NCBI GenBank assembly: GCA_937863215.1
Contig: CALMFQ010000583.1
Coordinates: 1-7,091, forward strand
From: an uncultured Pseudomonadota bacterium
GTDB taxonomy: Bacteria > Pseudomonadota > Gammaproteobacteria > Burkholderiales > SCOH01
Length of the DNA: 7,091 nt
Direction: 5' to 3'
Position numbers and translations under genes: made by a program. This document shows, piece by piece, positions 1-6,216 of the stretch (position 1 is its first letter; each line of letters starts with the position of its first letter). The notes beneath the pieces are model-generated. The model saw only the letters and a list, made by a program, of their open reading frames with translations. It did no database searches and was not told the DNA's origin.

Positions 1-274
1 TGGTACCCGCACCCGGTTTCAACGCTTCCGGCGCCGGTGCGGCTGCGTGTTTCTTGTCGGCCTTGGCCGGCTCGGCGGCCTTGCCGGCAGCCTTGGGTTC
101 GGTAAACGGATTGTTGTTGCGATTGACGAACAAGGCCACGCCGACTGCCGCAGCCACACCGACGAACAAACCGATCAGCATGCCTTTCCAGACATTGCCG
201 CCGCTGGCGGATGTGCGCGGCGGTGTCGAGCGCTTCGGCGCCGGCCGGGAGGAATTCTTGTAATCGCGAGTCAT
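1..274 (-). CDS. N-terminal part of a membrane-anchored, probably SPOR-domain, envelope protein (cut by window edge)
   Basis: The visible 91 residues begin with ATG at 274 and the gene continues beyond base 1. Residues 1-30 are basic and polar, with many Ser, Pro, Arg and Lys. Residues 31-50 form one hydrophobic transmembrane helix (GMLIGLFVGVAAAVGVALFV). The helix is followed by an NNNPF turn and a Lys/Ala/Pro-rich linker (about 60-90). This bitopic layout, with a short cytoplasmic tail, one helix and a low-complexity periplasmic linker, is typical of FtsN-like SPOR proteins, which bind denuded septal peptidoglycan. A SPOR-domain protein directly after argS is a familiar arrangement in betaproteobacteria. 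The SPOR domain itself would lie outside the window, so the family is inferred. An AGGA sequence lies 5 bases before the start, and argS ends 11 bases upstream, so co-transcription is likely. Another single-pass envelope protein with a similar linker cannot be excluded. Confidence 0.7.
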   Translation of the reverse strand, partial: MTRDYKNSSRPAPKRSTPPRTSASGGNVWKGMLIGLFVGVAAAVGVALFVNRNNNPFTEPKAAGKAAEPAKADKKHAAAPAPEALKPGAGT

Positions 275-285
275 ACCATTCCTGC

Positions 286-2025
286 TTACATTTTCTCAGG
301 AGCACTAACGCCCAGCAGCGCCAGGCCGTTGACCATCGCCTGACGTACGGCATCGATCAGCGCGATGCGCGCCAGTGTCAGCTCGGCATCGTCAACCAGG
401 AAGCGCTCGGCGTTGTAGTAGCTGTGGAATTCGGCCGCCAGATCCTTGAGATAGAACGCCACCAGATGCGGCGCATATTCGCGCGCGGCGTTTTCGATGG
501 TTTCGCTGAAATCCGACAGCCGGCGCAGAATGGCCGTCTCGTGCTCGTTGCCGAGCAGGTCGAGATTGGCGCCGGCCAGATCGGCACGCACACCGCCCCA
601 CTCCTCCTGCACGCGGCAGATACGCGCATGGGCATACTGGATGTAGTACACCGGGTTGTCGTTGCTTTGCGATTTGGCCAGATCCAGATCGAAATCCAGA
701 TGCTGTTCCGACTTGCGCAATACGTAGAAGAAACGTGCCGCATCGTTGCCGACTTCGGCGCGCAACTCGCGCAGGGTGACGAATTCGCCGGAACGGGTCG
801 ACATCGACACCTGCTTGCCGTCGCGGATCAGGTTGGCGAACTGCACCAGCGCGATGTCGAGCTTTTCCGGATCCATGTTCAGTGCGGTCAGCGCGCCCTT
901 GACGCGCGGAATGTAGCCGTGATGATCGGCCCCCCAGACATTGATCACCTTGTGGAAACCGCGCTCGAACTTGTTCTGGTGGTAGGCGATGTCGGACGCG
1001 AAATAGGTGAACAGGCCGTTTTCCCGCTGCACCACGCGATCTTTCTCATCGCCGAAATGGGTCGAGCGGAACCACTTGGCACCGTCCTGCAGGTAGATGT
1101 GACCGTTGGCCTCCAGCTGATCCATCGCACGCTCGACCAGACCGCTGTCGTACAACGATTTTTCCGAATACCAGTTGTCGAAATGCACGCCGAACTCGGC
1201 CAGATCGTTGCGGCCGTCGCCCAGCTGCTCGTTCAGCGCGAAGTTGTGGATGTAGTGCCAGTCGTCTTCGAGCAGCTTCTTGGCGTTGGCAATCAGGCCG
1301 TCGAGGTGCTCTTCGACATCTTCCTCGGCCGATTTGACCCCTTCCAGCACCGTCCACGGCTGATGCACATAGCGGTCGCCGTGCGACTCCTTGATCTGGC
1401 GCGCCATTTCGCGCACGTAATCGCCCTGGTAGCAGTTTTTCGGGAACGGCACATCGATGCCGAACTGCTCCAGATAACGCAGCCAGGTCGATACCGCGAG
1501 GATGTCCATCTGCCGGCCGGCATCGTTGACGTAATACTCGCGCTGCACCTTGTAGCCGGCGAAATCCAGCACTGCCGCCAGACTGGCGCCATACGCCGCG
1601 CCGCGGCCATGGCCGACATGCAGCGGGCCGGTCGGATTGGCGGAAACGAATTCGACCTGCACTTTCTTGCGTGCGCCGTATTCGCTGCGGCCGAAGCGTT
1701 CACCCTGCTCCTGCGCCAGCTTCACCACCTGGGTACGCGCCGCGCTCGAGAGGAAGAAATTGATGAACCCGGCACCGGCGATTTCGGTCTTGATCACACA
1801 AGTCGATTCCGGCAATGCGGCAACGATGGCCTGTGCCAGCTCGCGTGGATTGCGGCGCAGGCTGCGCGTCAGCTGCATTGCCACATTGCAGGCATAGTCG
1901 CCGTGTGCGGCCTGCTTGGGGCGCTCGATGACGAAAGTCAGGTCGGTCAGGTCCGGTGCAACCGACGTCAGCGCGGTTTGTACCAGTGCGAAAAGATGGG
2001 CCTTGGGGTCTTGGAAGTCGGACAT
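286..2025 (-). CDS. argS: Arginyl-tRNA synthetase
   Basis: This cytoplasmic class I aminoacyl-tRNA synthetase charges tRNA-Arg with arginine using ATP. The product is 579 residues, close to the usual bacterial length (about 577 in E. coli). Residues 1 to about 110 fit the N-terminal tRNA D-loop-binding domain. The ATP-binding HIGH motif is HVGH at 136-139, within NPTGPLHVGHGRG. YYVNDAGRQ at about 164-172 and GADHHGY at 365-371 are conserved catalytic-core segments. The KMSKS position is the lysine-free MSTRSGE at 408-414, as is normal for many bacterial ArgRS. The C-terminal helical anticodon-binding (DALR) domain starts near YYIQYAHAR at about 460 and ends in SAPEKM. I chose the ATG at 2025, giving MSDFQDPKAHLF. 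A TTG at 2049 would add eight residues not expected in the family. No strong ribosome binding site precedes the ATG. The gene is intact, with no missing motif. Confidence 0.98.
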   Translation of the reverse strand: MSDFQDPKAHLFALVQTALTSVAPDLTDLTFVIERPKQAAHGDYACNVAMQLTRSLRRNPRELAQAIVAALPESTCVIKTEIAGAGFINFFLSSAARTQVVKLAQEQGERFGRSEYGARKKVQVEFVSANPTGPLHVGHGRGAAYGASLAAVLDFAGYKVQREYYVNDAGRQMDILAVSTWLRYLEQFGIDVPFPKNCYQGDYVREMARQIKESHGDRYVHQPWTVLEGVKSAEEDVEEHLDGLIANAKKLLEDDWHYIHNFALNEQLGDGRNDLAEFGVHFDNWYSEKSLYDSGLVERAMDQLEANGHIYLQDGAKWFRSTHFGDEKDRVVQRENGLFTYFASDIAYHQNKFERGFHKVINVWGADHHGYIPRVKGALTALNMDPEKLDIALVQFANLIRDGKQVSMSTRSGEFVTLRELRAEVGNDAARFFYVLRKSEQHLDFDLDLAKSQSNDNPVYYIQYAHARICRVQEEWGGVRADLAGANLDLLGNEHETAILRRLSDFSETIENAAREYAPHLVAFYLKDLAAEFHSYYNAERFLVDDAELTLARIALIDAVRQAMVNGLALLGVSAPEKM

Positions 2026-2063
2026 GCTCGGGATTGCTTTGCAAAACAAGAGAATAACCGGGA

Positions 2064-2069
2064 ATTATA
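2064..2069 (-). promoter_or_regulatory. Candidate -10 box of an argS promoter
   Basis: Reading the minus strand, bases 2069 to 2064 are an exact TATAAT. The box lies in the 82-base gap between the comM stop and the argS start, and would give a 5' leader of about 30 bases. No good -35 hexamer is seen 16-18 bases upstream (the 17-base position reads GCATCC), so the promoter would be of the -10-dominated kind or activator-dependent. The palindrome CTGATCAG (2077-2084) lies where the spacer would be. The call rests on sequence match and position only. Confidence 0.4.
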
Positions 2070-2107
2070 ACCGCATCTGATCAGCGGATGCTTGCGAATT
2101 CGGTATT

Positions 2108-3610
2108 TCAGCCATTCGCCCCCCGATCCAGCTTGCGTAACTGCACCGCTTCCGCAATATGCTGGCCGGCAATCTGCTCGACACCAGCCAGATCGGCGAT
2201 GCTGCGCGCCACCTTGAGAATGCGATGATAGGCCCGCGCCGACAGATTCAGGCGCGCAATCGCCAGCTTCAACAATTGCTCGCCCGGCGCATCCAGCTGG
2301 CACCAGCGATCGATCTCGCGGCTGCCGAGCTGGCTGTTCGGCTTGCCCTGCCGCCGCAACTGACGCTGATAAGCCACCTCGACGCGTTGCCGCACCAGCG
2401 CCGACGCCTCGCCATTGGCGGCGCGCAGCAATTCCTCATGCGCCAGGCCGGGAACTTCGATTTGCAGATCGATGCGATCGAGAAACGGCCCGGACAGCCG
2501 CGCGCGGTAACGGCTGACCTGATCCGGCGTGCAGCGACAGCGGCCGGATGCGTCGCCGAGATAACCGCACGGACAGGGATTCATTGCCGCAATCAACTGG
2601 AACTGCGCCGGGAACTCAGCCTGGCGCGCCGCGCGCGAAATGCAGATACGCCCCGATTCGAGCGGCTCGCGCAACACTTCCAGCACCTTGCGGTCGAATT
2701 CCGGCAGCTCGTCGAGAAACAGCACGCCGTGATGTGCCAGCGAGATTTCCCCCGGACGCGGAATACTGCCGCCGCCAACCAGCGCCACGCCGGATGCGGA
2801 ATGGTGCGGCGTCCGGAACGGTCGCAGGCCCCATTGCTGTGGGCGGAATGCGCCGATCAGCGACAGGATCGCGGCCGATTCCAGCGCCTGTGCATCGGTC
2901 ATTGCCGGCAGGATGCCGGGCAGGCGCGCCGCCAGCATCGATTTGCCGGTACCGGGCGGCCCCAGCAGCAGCAGGTTATGCCCGCCGGCCGCGGCGATTT
3001 CCAGCGCCCGCTTGGCCTGCGCCTGCCCCTTGACGTCGGCCAGATCCGCCAGCGCCGGTACGATGCTGCACGCGGCGTGCTGCGCCAGCGGCAGTTTTTC
3101 CGCTCCGGCCAGATGTGCGCAGACGTGCAGCAGGCTGTCCGCCGGATGCACCTGCGCATCCCGCACCAACGCGGCTTCCGCCGCATTGTCGCGCGGCAGG
3201 ATGAAGGCGCGGCCGTCGTGTGCGGCACGGCAGGTCATCGCCAGCGCGCCGCGAAACGGCCGCAGCTCGCCGGTCAGAGCCAGTTCGCCGGCAAACTCGT
3301 ATTGCCCGAGCCGGTCGGCGGGGATCTGGCCGGACGCGGCAAGAATGCCGAGCGCAATCGGCAGATCGAAGCGGCCGGACTCCTTGGGCAGGTCGGCGGG
3401 TGCCAGATTGACGGTGATGCGGCGCGCCGGGAATTCGAAGCGGGCGGTCTGCAATGCGGCGCGCACGCGATCCTTGGCTTCCTTGACCTCGGCTTCGGGC
3501 AGACCGACGATGGTGAAGCTGGGCAAGCCATTGGCCAGATGCACTTCCACCGTAACCAGGGGGGCTTCCATGCCGGCCAGACCGCGGCTGTACAACACGG
3601 CGAGTGACAT
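2108..3610 (-). CDS. comM: ComM/YifB-family AAA+ ATPase (Mg-chelatase-like)
   Basis: The 500-residue product is full length for the ComM/YifB family (about 500-510). ComM is a hexameric ATPase that promotes branch migration during natural transformation, extending integration of incoming single-stranded DNA. The N-terminal Lon-protease-like (ChlI) domain covers about 1-165, including the family signature SFTIVGLPEAEVKEAKDRVR at 31-50. The AAA+ core follows, with Walker A GPPGTGKS at 217-224, a FRTPHHSAS segment at 265-273 and Walker B with LFLDELPEF at 297-305. Next come MNPCPCGY at 343-350 with CRC at 358-360, which gives the four-cysteine cluster of this family, and SGPFLDRIDL at 373-382 with the expected arginine. 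The C-terminal sensor-2 segment LNLSARAYHRILKVARSIAD is at 454-473. The ATG at 3610 gives the typical MSLAVLYSRGL start; its ribosome binding site is weak. A transformation role is known for family members, but competence of this organism is an inference. The gene is divergent from the exported protein at 3763. Confidence 0.97.
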   Translation of the reverse strand: MSLAVLYSRGLAGMEAPLVTVEVHLANGLPSFTIVGLPEAEVKEAKDRVRAALQTARFEFPARRITVNLAPADLPKESGRFDLPIALGILAASGQIPADRLGQYEFAGELALTGELRPFRGALAMTCRAAHDGRAFILPRDNAAEAALVRDAQVHPADSLLHVCAHLAGAEKLPLAQHAACSIVPALADLADVKGQAQAKRALEIAAAGGHNLLLLGPPGTGKSMLAARLPGILPAMTDAQALESAAILSLIGAFRPQQWGLRPFRTPHHSASGVALVGGGSIPRPGEISLAHHGVLFLDELPEFDRKVLEVLREPLESGRICISRAARQAEFPAQFQLIAAMNPCPCGYLGDASGRCRCTPDQVSRYRARLSGPFLDRIDLQIEVPGLAHEELLRAANGEASALVRQRVEVAYQRQLRRQGKPNSQLGSREIDRWCQLDAPGEQLLKLAIARLNLSARAYHRILKVARSIADLAGVEQIAGQHIAEAVQLRKLDRGANG

Positions 3611-3690
3611 CGATGCGCCTATCCGGTTGGGGCTGGTAATGCCATTGTTGCCGAGCCGGGCAGAAATGCAAGCCGGCCGGGTTGCCGGAC

Positions 3691-3720
3691 TTGATCGGCA
3701 TCACACGCGAACGGGATGAT
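3691..3720 (+). promoter_or_regulatory. Weak candidate sigma70-type promoter for the exported protein
   Basis: TTGATC (3691-3696) and GATGAT (3715-3720) are spaced by 18 bases. Each matches four of six consensus positions. The implied 5' leader is about 35 bases and contains the strong ribosome binding site at 3751. This is the best-placed hexamer pair I could find by eye in the 152-base comM divergent gap. It may be chance similarity. Confidence 0.25.
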
Positions 3721-3750
3721 TCATGGCACACTGACAGAATTGTTTGTCAT

Positions 3751-3756
3751 AGGAGA
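3751..3756 (+). promoter_or_regulatory. Strong ribosome binding site fixing the start at 3763
   Basis: AGGAGA lies 6 bases before the ATG at 3763. It is the best Shine-Dalgarno match in the window. It settles the start at 3763, not the upstream in-frame ATG at 3682, whose added 27 residues are charged and would destroy the signal peptide. Confidence 0.8.
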
Positions 3757-3762
3757 ATCATC

Positions 3763-4221
3763 ATGTTGCGCCGAATTCTGCAGGTCGGGCTGATCCCGCT
3801 GGCGGTGGTTGCCGCGTCGGCAGTGTATGCGGTCGAGCCGCTGGGCGACGCGGGCTTGACCGAGATTGCCGGCAAGGATGGGGTCAAGCTCGGTACGCAG
3901 CCGCGTGCCGGCGTGTCGGCCGGCCCGCAGGCGGGGCATCCGAGCCGGGATGCAAAAGAACGCGCTGCCGGTGCCGCGATCGAGGCGCTGGACAATCAGC
4001 TCGAAGCCCAGCGTGCGCAGCAACCCGCGCTTGGCAGCGAGCTGCGCGGCAGGAATGCGGATCTGGGCAATCTGGTGCCGGAGGCCAGGGCAGAGCTGGC
4101 GTATCCCAAAACTCTCAGCACCGTGTCGCCGGCCAATCCGGATTTACCGTCGTCGATCGGCACCGTGCAGCGCACCAATGTGCAGATCGACGGCGGAATC
4201 CGCTTCGGCACGACACGCTGA
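3763..4221 (+). CDS. Small predicted exported protein of unknown function
   Basis: The 152-residue product has a textbook Sec signal peptide. It consists of MLRR, a hydrophobic core at about 5-20, and a VYA cleavage site predicted after residue 23. The mature protein of about 129 residues would start VEPLGDAG. Directly after the cleavage site, PLGDAGLTEIAGKDGV (26-41) resembles the short 'L-x-D-x-x-L-x-x-V-x-G-Q-x-G-I' motif seen at the mature N-terminus of various secreted or outer-membrane proteins of proteobacteria. Residues about 62-105 are Ala-, Glu-, Gln- and Arg-rich and probably helical, possibly a short coiled coil. The C-terminus (about 115-152) is Pro/Ser/Thr/Gly-rich and ends QIDGGIRFGTTR. 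There is no cysteine and no lipobox, so it is not a lipoprotein. I recognise no known family over the full length. It is probably periplasmic or surface-associated. It is divergent from comM and ends 5 bases before the DJ-1-family gene on the other strand. Confidence 0.75.
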   Translation: MLRRILQVGLIPLAVVAASAVYAVEPLGDAGLTEIAGKDGVKLGTQPRAGVSAGPQAGHPSRDAKERAAGAAIEALDNQLEAQRAQQPALGSELRGRNADLGNLVPEARAELAYPKTLSTVSPANPDLPSSIGTVQRTNVQIDGGIRFGTTR

Positions 4222-4226
4222 CGCGT

Positions 4227-4976
4227 TTACACCGCCAGCAGCTGCACCAGCTCCTGCGCCAGGCGGTTGCAGTCGCCGGGCCAGCGTGCCGACAGGTAGT
4301 TGTGGTCGCGCACCACGAACCCGACCTGCCGCATGTGCTTGCGGTCGCGCAGCGGCAGCGGGCCGCCGCTCTTGAAATCGGCGGCGCTGGCGAGCGTCTG
4401 CCTGACTTCGTCTTCGACAGTCTGCGCATAGGTGCGGTAATAGTCGCCGAGCCATAGCTTGGTCATGCCCCACGCGGCCAGCTCCATCGCCTTGGTCAAG
4501 GCGGTGGTCTTGCGCCCGAACAGCACCGATTTGCCGGTTGCCGGATCGATGCTGCGCGCCAGCAGCAATACTCCATGGCATACCGCGGCAACCGGCTTGT
4601 GTGCCTTGAACGCGTCCACCACCGCAGCCTGCGCCAGCTCGCTTTCGAGCAGGGTCTTGACGCCCTGTGCGTGGCCGCCGGGAACCAGCAGCGCGTCGTA
4701 TTCGGCGCCAGCCAGCGCTGCATAGGCCAGCGGCTGGCGGAATGCCGGATCGCGGATCATGCGGGCGTAGCTGGTCAGATCCTCGCTGCGAGTCATCAGC
4801 AGCGCATTCAGCGGGCCGAAACCGGTGCGCACCAGGCGTTCGTCGGCATACGCCGGATCGCCCCGCGGTGTGGCGAAAATCACTTCATGCCCGGCCGCGC
4901 GCAGCGCACCCCAAGGCACCGCCGACTCGGTCGGGTCGTAATCCTGTGCCGGCAACAGCATCAGCACTTTGGCCAT
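4227..4976 (-). CDS. DJ-1/PfpI-family protein (class I glutamine amidotransferase-like fold)
   Basis: The 249-residue product begins MAKVLMLLPAQDYDPTE, a typical first beta strand with the conserved acidic residue (E17) that contacts the nucleophile. VPGGHA is at 98-103. The nucleophile elbow AVCHGVLLLA at 131-140 places the reactive cysteine at C133, followed by H134. Family members include protein and nucleotide deglycases, glyoxalase-III-like enzymes, chaperones and peptidases, so the exact reaction cannot be stated. The protein is longer than simple PfpI/YajL types (about 165-200). It has extra sequence at about 45-85, possibly a lid, and an extended C-terminal part with a distinctive NYLSARWPGD at 226-235. 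There is no signal peptide, so it is cytoplasmic. GGAG (4985-4988 on the plus strand) is well placed before the ATG at 4976. The gene lies 71 bases downstream of the DUF475 gene on the same strand and may be co-transcribed with it. A stress role is inference. Confidence 0.87.
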   Translation of the reverse strand: MAKVLMLLPAQDYDPTESAVPWGALRAAGHEVIFATPRGDPAYADERLVRTGFGPLNALLMTRSEDLTSYARMIRDPAFRQPLAYAALAGAEYDALLVPGGHAQGVKTLLESELAQAAVVDAFKAHKPVAAVCHGVLLLARSIDPATGKSVLFGRKTTALTKAMELAAWGMTKLWLGDYYRTYAQTVEDEVRQTLASAADFKSGGPLPLRDRKHMRQVGFVVRDHNYLSARWPGDCNRLAQELVQLLAV

Positions 4977-4984
4977 GACAGTTT

Positions 4985-4988
4985 CTCC
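4985..4988 (-). promoter_or_regulatory. Ribosome binding site of the DJ-1-family gene
   Basis: On the minus strand TGGAGAAACTGTC precedes the ATG at 4976, placing GGAG about 8 bases upstream. This supports the chosen start. Confidence 0.65.
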
Positions 4989-5047
4989 AGATTATTATGC
5001 CGGCAGCATGATACCGGAATCGCTTGTCAATGGCGATGCAACGGGCA

Positions 5048-6064
5048 TCAGTCGGTGCAGTGCGGATGACGGCGGCGGAACAGGAGCGACGAACCCAGCG
5101 CCAGCAGGATCAGCAAGGCGCCGATGCCGCCGGTTACCACTTCCGGCACGGCGACGATTGCCGACAGCAGCATGATCGCCGCCAGCACACCGATGGCCCA
5201 GAACGCGCCGTGCTCCAGATAGCGATATTCCGCCAGCGTGCCGCGATCGACCAGATAGATCGTCAGCGAGCGCACGAACATCGCACCGATGCCGAGGCCG
5301 GCGGCAATGATGAAGATATTGTTGGACAAGGCAAACGCACCGATCACGCCGTCGAAGCTGAACGACGCATCGACCAGCTCCAGATAGAGGAAGCCGGCGG
5401 CACCGCTCCTGGCCGCGGTTTCGGCACCGGTCTCAGCGCCAAACACGGCGCCGATGCCATCGACGACGATATAGCTGACCAGCCCCCAGATGCCGGCGAC
5501 GAGGAAGCGCACCACCTCATGCGGCGGAATGAAACTGCCGATGATAGCCAGGGCAGCCAGCGCCAGCGCCAGCTCTGCCATTTCCATGCGCCCCACCTTG
5601 CTCAGCGGCGCCTCCAGCCAGCGCAGCCAGTGCACGTCCTTTTCGAAATCGACAAAATACTTGAGAAACACCATCAGCAGAAAAGCGCCGCCGAATGCGG
5701 CGATTTCGATATGCGCCGAGGTCAGATGCGCGGCGTAATCGGCGGGGTGGCGCATGGCCATGTCCAGCACCGCCAGCGGGCTGATCGCGGCAACCACCGA
5801 GACGATCAGCAGCGGAAACACCACGCGCATGCCGAACACCGCGATCAGCATGCCCCAGGTCAGAAAGCGCTGACGCCATTGCTGCTGCATGTCACGCAGG
5901 ATGGTGGCGTTGACTACGGCATTGTCGAACGACAGCGAGGTTTCCAGTACGCCGAGAATGGCGCAGATCGCCACCCCCTTCCAGCCTTGCAGCGCATAAC
6001 CGCAAGCCAGCATCGATGCGGTGAAAACGAATGAGCCGGCGAAATATCTGCGCAGGGATTCCAT
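5048..6064 (-). CDS. DUF475/TerC-like integral membrane protein, probable metal-ion transporter
   Basis: The 338-residue product is strongly hydrophobic. Membrane segments lie at about 10-25, 28-50, 68-95, 118-138, 163-180, 186-205, 223-262, 286-305 and 308-329. Two related acidic intramembrane motifs stand out: LETSLSFDNAVV at 40-51 (E41, D47, N48) and LELVDASFSFDGVIG at 228-242 (E229, D232, D238). Each has an acidic residue followed by SFD plus a small or polar residue. Such duplicated motifs mark the TerC superfamily. Some relatives (Alx, YkoY) export Mn2+, but the substrate of DUF475 proteins is not established. A soluble loop at about 206-222 (GAVFGAETGAETAARSGAAG) separates the halves, and the tail is basic (RRRHPH). 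I chose the ATG at 6064 because MESLRRYFAGSFVFTA matches how family members begin. In-frame ATG at 6097 and GTG at 6157 are possible but add polar residues. No clear ribosome binding site precedes any of them. Confidence 0.87.
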   Translation of the reverse strand: MESLRRYFAGSFVFTASMLACGYALQGWKGVAICAILGVLETSLSFDNAVVNATILRDMQQQWRQRFLTWGMLIAVFGMRVVFPLLIVSVVAAISPLAVLDMAMRHPADYAAHLTSAHIEIAAFGGAFLLMVFLKYFVDFEKDVHWLRWLEAPLSKVGRMEMAELALALAALAIIGSFIPPHEVVRFLVAGIWGLVSYIVVDGIGAVFGAETGAETAARSGAAGFLYLELVDASFSFDGVIGAFALSNNIFIIAAGLGIGAMFVRSLTIYLVDRGTLAEYRYLEHGAFWAIGVLAAIMLLSAIVAVPEVVTGGIGALLILLALGSSLLFRRRHPHCTD

Positions 6065-6137
6065 TGGCAACGTGTTGATTGGTACGCAATCGCGCATGCT
6101 CGCCGATTCATCCGCCAGCGTCAATTGTGTCGCCGCG

Positions 6138-6154
6138 CTGCAATATTTCTGCAA
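6138..6154. repeat. Direct repeat CTGCAA, 11-base period
   Basis: CTGCAA occurs at 6138-6143 and again at 6149-6154, separated by TATTT. The 11-base period puts both copies on nearly the same face of the helix. The pair lies in the divergent gap between the DUF475 gene and the M14-type gene, where a regulator could bind. Six-base repeats are short enough to be chance. Confidence 0.3.
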
Positions 6155-6181
6155 CACACCCGACCCCGGCTTTCAGTTAGG

Positions 6182-6210
6182 CTGTCACACTCGCGCGACA
6201 GAACTGACAG
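6182..6210. repeat. Inverted repeat CTGTCA-N17-TGACAG before the M14-type gene
   Basis: CTGTCA (6182-6187) is exactly complementary to TGACAG (6205-6210), with 17 bases between. A further GACAG at 6197-6201 lies inside. The right arm ends 6 bases before the ATG at 6217 and overlaps the presumed ribosome binding region. It could be an operator or an mRNA hairpin that affects translation. There is no poly-T run, so it is not a terminator. Its function is inferred from position only. Confidence 0.35.
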
Positions 6211-6216
6211 GGCTCA

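Noticed and set aside
211..2070. A 619-codon plus-strand open frame fully opposite argS
   Set aside because: It is antisense to an unmistakable argS, has no recognisable domain, and its composition is rich in Arg, Gln, His, Val and Ala as expected for the complement of a GC-biased gene.
2159..3607. A 482-codon plus-strand open frame opposite comM
   Set aside because: It is the same kind of GC-driven shadow; comM on the other strand has all its family motifs.
3611..3762. Neisseria-type DNA uptake sequence near comM
   Set aside because: No GCCGTCTGAA or its complement was seen here or elsewhere in the window by eye. GC-rich runs such as CCGGCCGG are short and not a repeat family.
4994..5030. 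Perfect TTGACA (minus strand 5030-5025) as a promoter for the DJ-1-family gene
   Set aside because: The only -10-like hexamers are TATCAT at 11 bases and CATAAT at 25 bases, both outside workable spacing. The latter would also leave almost no leader.
5019..5037. Small hairpin ATCGC-N9-GCGAT after the DUF475 gene as a terminator
   Set aside because: The stem is only 5 base pairs and no T-run follows on the minus strand.
5024..6034. A 336-codon plus-strand open frame opposite the DUF475 gene
   Set aside because: The predicted protein is low in hydrophobic structure and rich in Gln, His, Arg and Asp, with no domain. The opposite strand encodes a clear membrane protein.
6065..6160. Manganese (yybP-ykoY) riboswitch in front of the DUF475/TerC-like gene
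   Set aside because: I looked because some TerC relatives are controlled this way, but the space before the start is short and I see no recognisable conserved core.
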